Below, piece by piece: positions 62,631-64,000 of a DNA stretch of 64,000 bases. The DNA comes from Planctomycetaceae bacterium. Lineage in GTDB: Bacteria; Planctomycetota; Planctomycetia; Pirellulales; PNKZ01. The number at the start of each line of letters is the position of its first letter. Within the stretch, counting starts at the first letter, position 1. Where the stretch lies: positions 1-64,000 of the forward strand of contig JAEUIN010000259.1 of the NCBI GenBank assembly GCA_016793115.1, given 5' to 3'. Both the position numbers and the translations under genes were made by a program. A model generated the notes under the pieces. It saw nothing but the letters and a program-made list of their open reading frames with translations, was not told the DNA's origin and made no database searches.

Positions 62631-62827
62631 GATGGAATCTCCTAAAGTTCCAAAAACTTGCAGGCTCATTCTAACGCGCTTAGCCGCGAGCGTCGGTGAA
62701 ATGTGTGTCGGCGACGCTCGGATCGACGATCGGTCATTTGTAAGACAACCGGGTCATCACGCGCCGCGGCCTGCCTGCGGGCCGACTATAATCGAGCGCT
62801 AACGCGATTCGGCCATAGGACCTCGGC

Positions 62828-64000
62828 ATGGAAGAACGACGCCTTAAAACCGGTCTTCGGCGGATGCTGCTCCGAGCGGCATGGTTCCTGGTCTGCGCCG
62901 TCGCGCTATTCGTCGCCCGAGCCGAAGCTCAGCCGAGCGTCTTAGCGGAAGCCGACTTCTTCGAGGCCCAGGTTCGGCCACTGCTCGTTGAGCGCTGCCT
63001 CGAATGTCATGGCGACAAGAAGCAAGAAGACGGCCTGCGTTTGGATTCGCGCGCCGGCTGGCAAATCGGGGGCGACCGCGGTCCGGCCGTCGTGCCGGGC
63101 CGGCCGGAAGCAAGCTTGTTGATCCAAGCCGTGCGTTACGCCGACGACACGCTGCAGATGCCGCCGGACCGAAAGCTGAACGACCGAGAAATCGCCGTCC
63201 TGACCGAATGGGTCCGACGCGGAGCCTACGATCCCCGCTCCGCAACTCAGGTTCGGTCGCCGGCTGAAGCGGCGAAAAACCACTGGGCGTTTCAACCCGT
63301 CGTCGATCCTCCCGTGCCGAGCGCCGCCGGCGGTCCTGCGGCCAATCCCATCGACGATTTTTGGCGATCGCAACTCGCAAAGAACCAGTTGACGGCCTCG
63401 CCCCCGGCCGACCGGCGAACGCTAATCCGTCGCCTGGCCTACGATCTCACCGGTCTCCCGCCTTCGGCCGCCGAGGTGGAGGCGTTCGCAAGCGACCGCG
63501 ATCCGAACGCATACGAGCGTTTGGTCGACCGACTTCTCGCCTCGCCGCACTACGGCGAGCAGTGGGCGCGCCATTGGCTGGATATCGCGCGCTATTCCGA
63601 CACCAAAGGCTACGTCTACGCCCGCGAGCAACGAAAATGGGTGCACGCCTGGGTCTATCGCGACTGGGTCGTGCGGGCACTCAACGACGACATGCCTTAC
63701 GATCGCTTCTTGCTCTTACAGATCGCGGGCGATGAATTGACCGGCGGCGTCGGCTCGTCCGGCTTCGGCTCGGCGGACCTCGCCGCGATGGGATTTCTCA
63801 CCTTAGGCCGCCGCTTTTTGGGCGTGCAACGTGACATCATCGACGACCGAATCGACGTGCTCACCCGCGGCACCATGGGACTCACCGTGTCGTGCGCTCG
63901 TTGCCATGACCACAAATACGATCCGATTCCGACGAAGGATTACTATTCTCTCTACGGCGTGCTGCAAAGCTCGGTCGAACGCTTAGTGCCGATCGAATCT
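62828..64000 (+). CDS. PSCyt1/DUF1549 planctomycete cytochrome-c protein (3' end outside the window)
   Basis: The frame is open from ATG 62828 to the window end, 391 codons, so the C-terminus is missing. Residues ~13-35 are a signal peptide (LLRAAWFLVCAVALFVARAEA). Then comes a cytochrome-c-type motif CLECH (C57, C60, H61), inside RPLLVERCLECHGDK and followed by DTLQMPPDRKL. DUF1549 begins near 175 (DDFWRSQLAKNQL, RRLAYDLTGLPP, YGEQWARHWLDIARYSDTKG). A second CARCHDHKYDP motif lies near residue 357. DUF1553 is expected further on. In planctomycetes these large proteins often pair with DUF1501 genes. Confidence 0.9.
   Translation, partial: MEERRLKTGLRRMLLRAAWFLVCAVALFVARAEAQPSVLAEADFFEAQVRPLLVERCLECHGDKKQEDGLRLDSRAGWQIGGDRGPAVVPGRPEASLLIQAVRYADDTLQMPPDRKLNDREIAVLTEWVRRGAYDPRSATQVRSPAEAAKNHWAFQPVVDPPVPSAAGGPAANPIDDFWRSQLAKNQLTASPPADRRTLIRRLAYDLTGLPPSAAEVEAFASDRDPNAYERLVDRLLASPHYGEQWARHWLDIARYSDTKGYVYAREQRKWVHAWVYRDWVVRALNDDMPYDRFLLLQIAGDELTGGVGSSGFGSADLAAMGFLTLGRRFLGVQRDIIDDRIDVLTRGTMGLTVSCARCHDHKYDPIPTKDYYSLYGVLQSSVERLVPIES

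Noticed and set aside
1..64000. CRISPR arrays, rRNA operons and insertion sequences
   Set aside because: I saw no regularly spaced repeats, no rRNA-like sequence and no transposase, apart from the integrase at the left edge.

Overview
The window looks like chromosomal DNA of a planctomycete, most likely Pirellulales-like. I infer this from gene content rather than a sequence search: a cytochrome c/DUF1549 protein, a DUF4159 protein with cyclase-type repeats beside a MoxR ATPase, a DUF1570 peptidase-like protein, DUF1080, a ceramidase-like protein, a PQQ-type beta-propeller protein, and amino-sugar genes led by a Gfo/Idh/MocA oxidoreductase. GC is high, and most genes are single units or short runs on both strands.

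Region 1 (1-2129) is the right edge of an integrative element. A basic-tailed protein of unknown function is coupled to a tyrosine recombinase whose 3' end runs into a tRNA-Val(GAC) gene. Region 2 (2130-5190) is core translation: thrS and infC, the latter apparently starting at AUC. Region 3 (5221-12018) is mostly secreted carbohydrate-active proteins (GH5-like, pectate-lyase-like, a double SGNH esterase) with a DUF2293 protein and an unknown secreted protein between them. Region 4 (12206-14404) is an ArsR-led operon (ArsR, VOC/PhnB, two SRPBCC proteins) with an overlapping-dyad operator.

Region 5 (14447-21886) encodes membrane and envelope proteins: HdeD-like, an N/Q/Y/P-rich anchored protein, an AI-2E family transporter, a flippase-like protein, a GT2 glycosyltransferase and a large membrane protein. 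Region 6 (22065-30314) is metabolic: a 42-residue zinc-ribbon gene with its own promoter and hairpin, nadB, a stand-alone LigD-type phosphoesterase, an RNase Z-like hydrolase, hemW, an exported FAD oxidoreductase and folD. Region 7 (30311-39234) holds the DUF4159 protein divergent from moxR, small secreted proteins, folC, DUF1570 and rpsR, which has a very good promoter and a direct repeat at the start of its leader.

Region 8 (39525-47661) has a three-gene ABC system, a glycine-rich secreted protein and a membrane pyrophosphatase with a large insertion. Region 9 (48131-55680) has a multi-spanning membrane protein, an amino-sugar operon (oxidoreductase, NagB-like isomerase lacking one catalytic Asp, PIG-L deacetylase), two covarying hairpins, an M28 peptidase with PDZ domains and tRNA-Ser(GCU). 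Region 10 (56253-64000) has two lipoproteins, one of them a Wza-type polysaccharide exporter, preceded by an intrinsic terminator in their leader. It then has secreted ceramidase-like, DUF1080 and PQQ-propeller proteins, a small Cys-rich protein, and a PSCyt1/DUF1549 protein cut by the window end.

All family names come from reading the translations. No database search or folding program was run.
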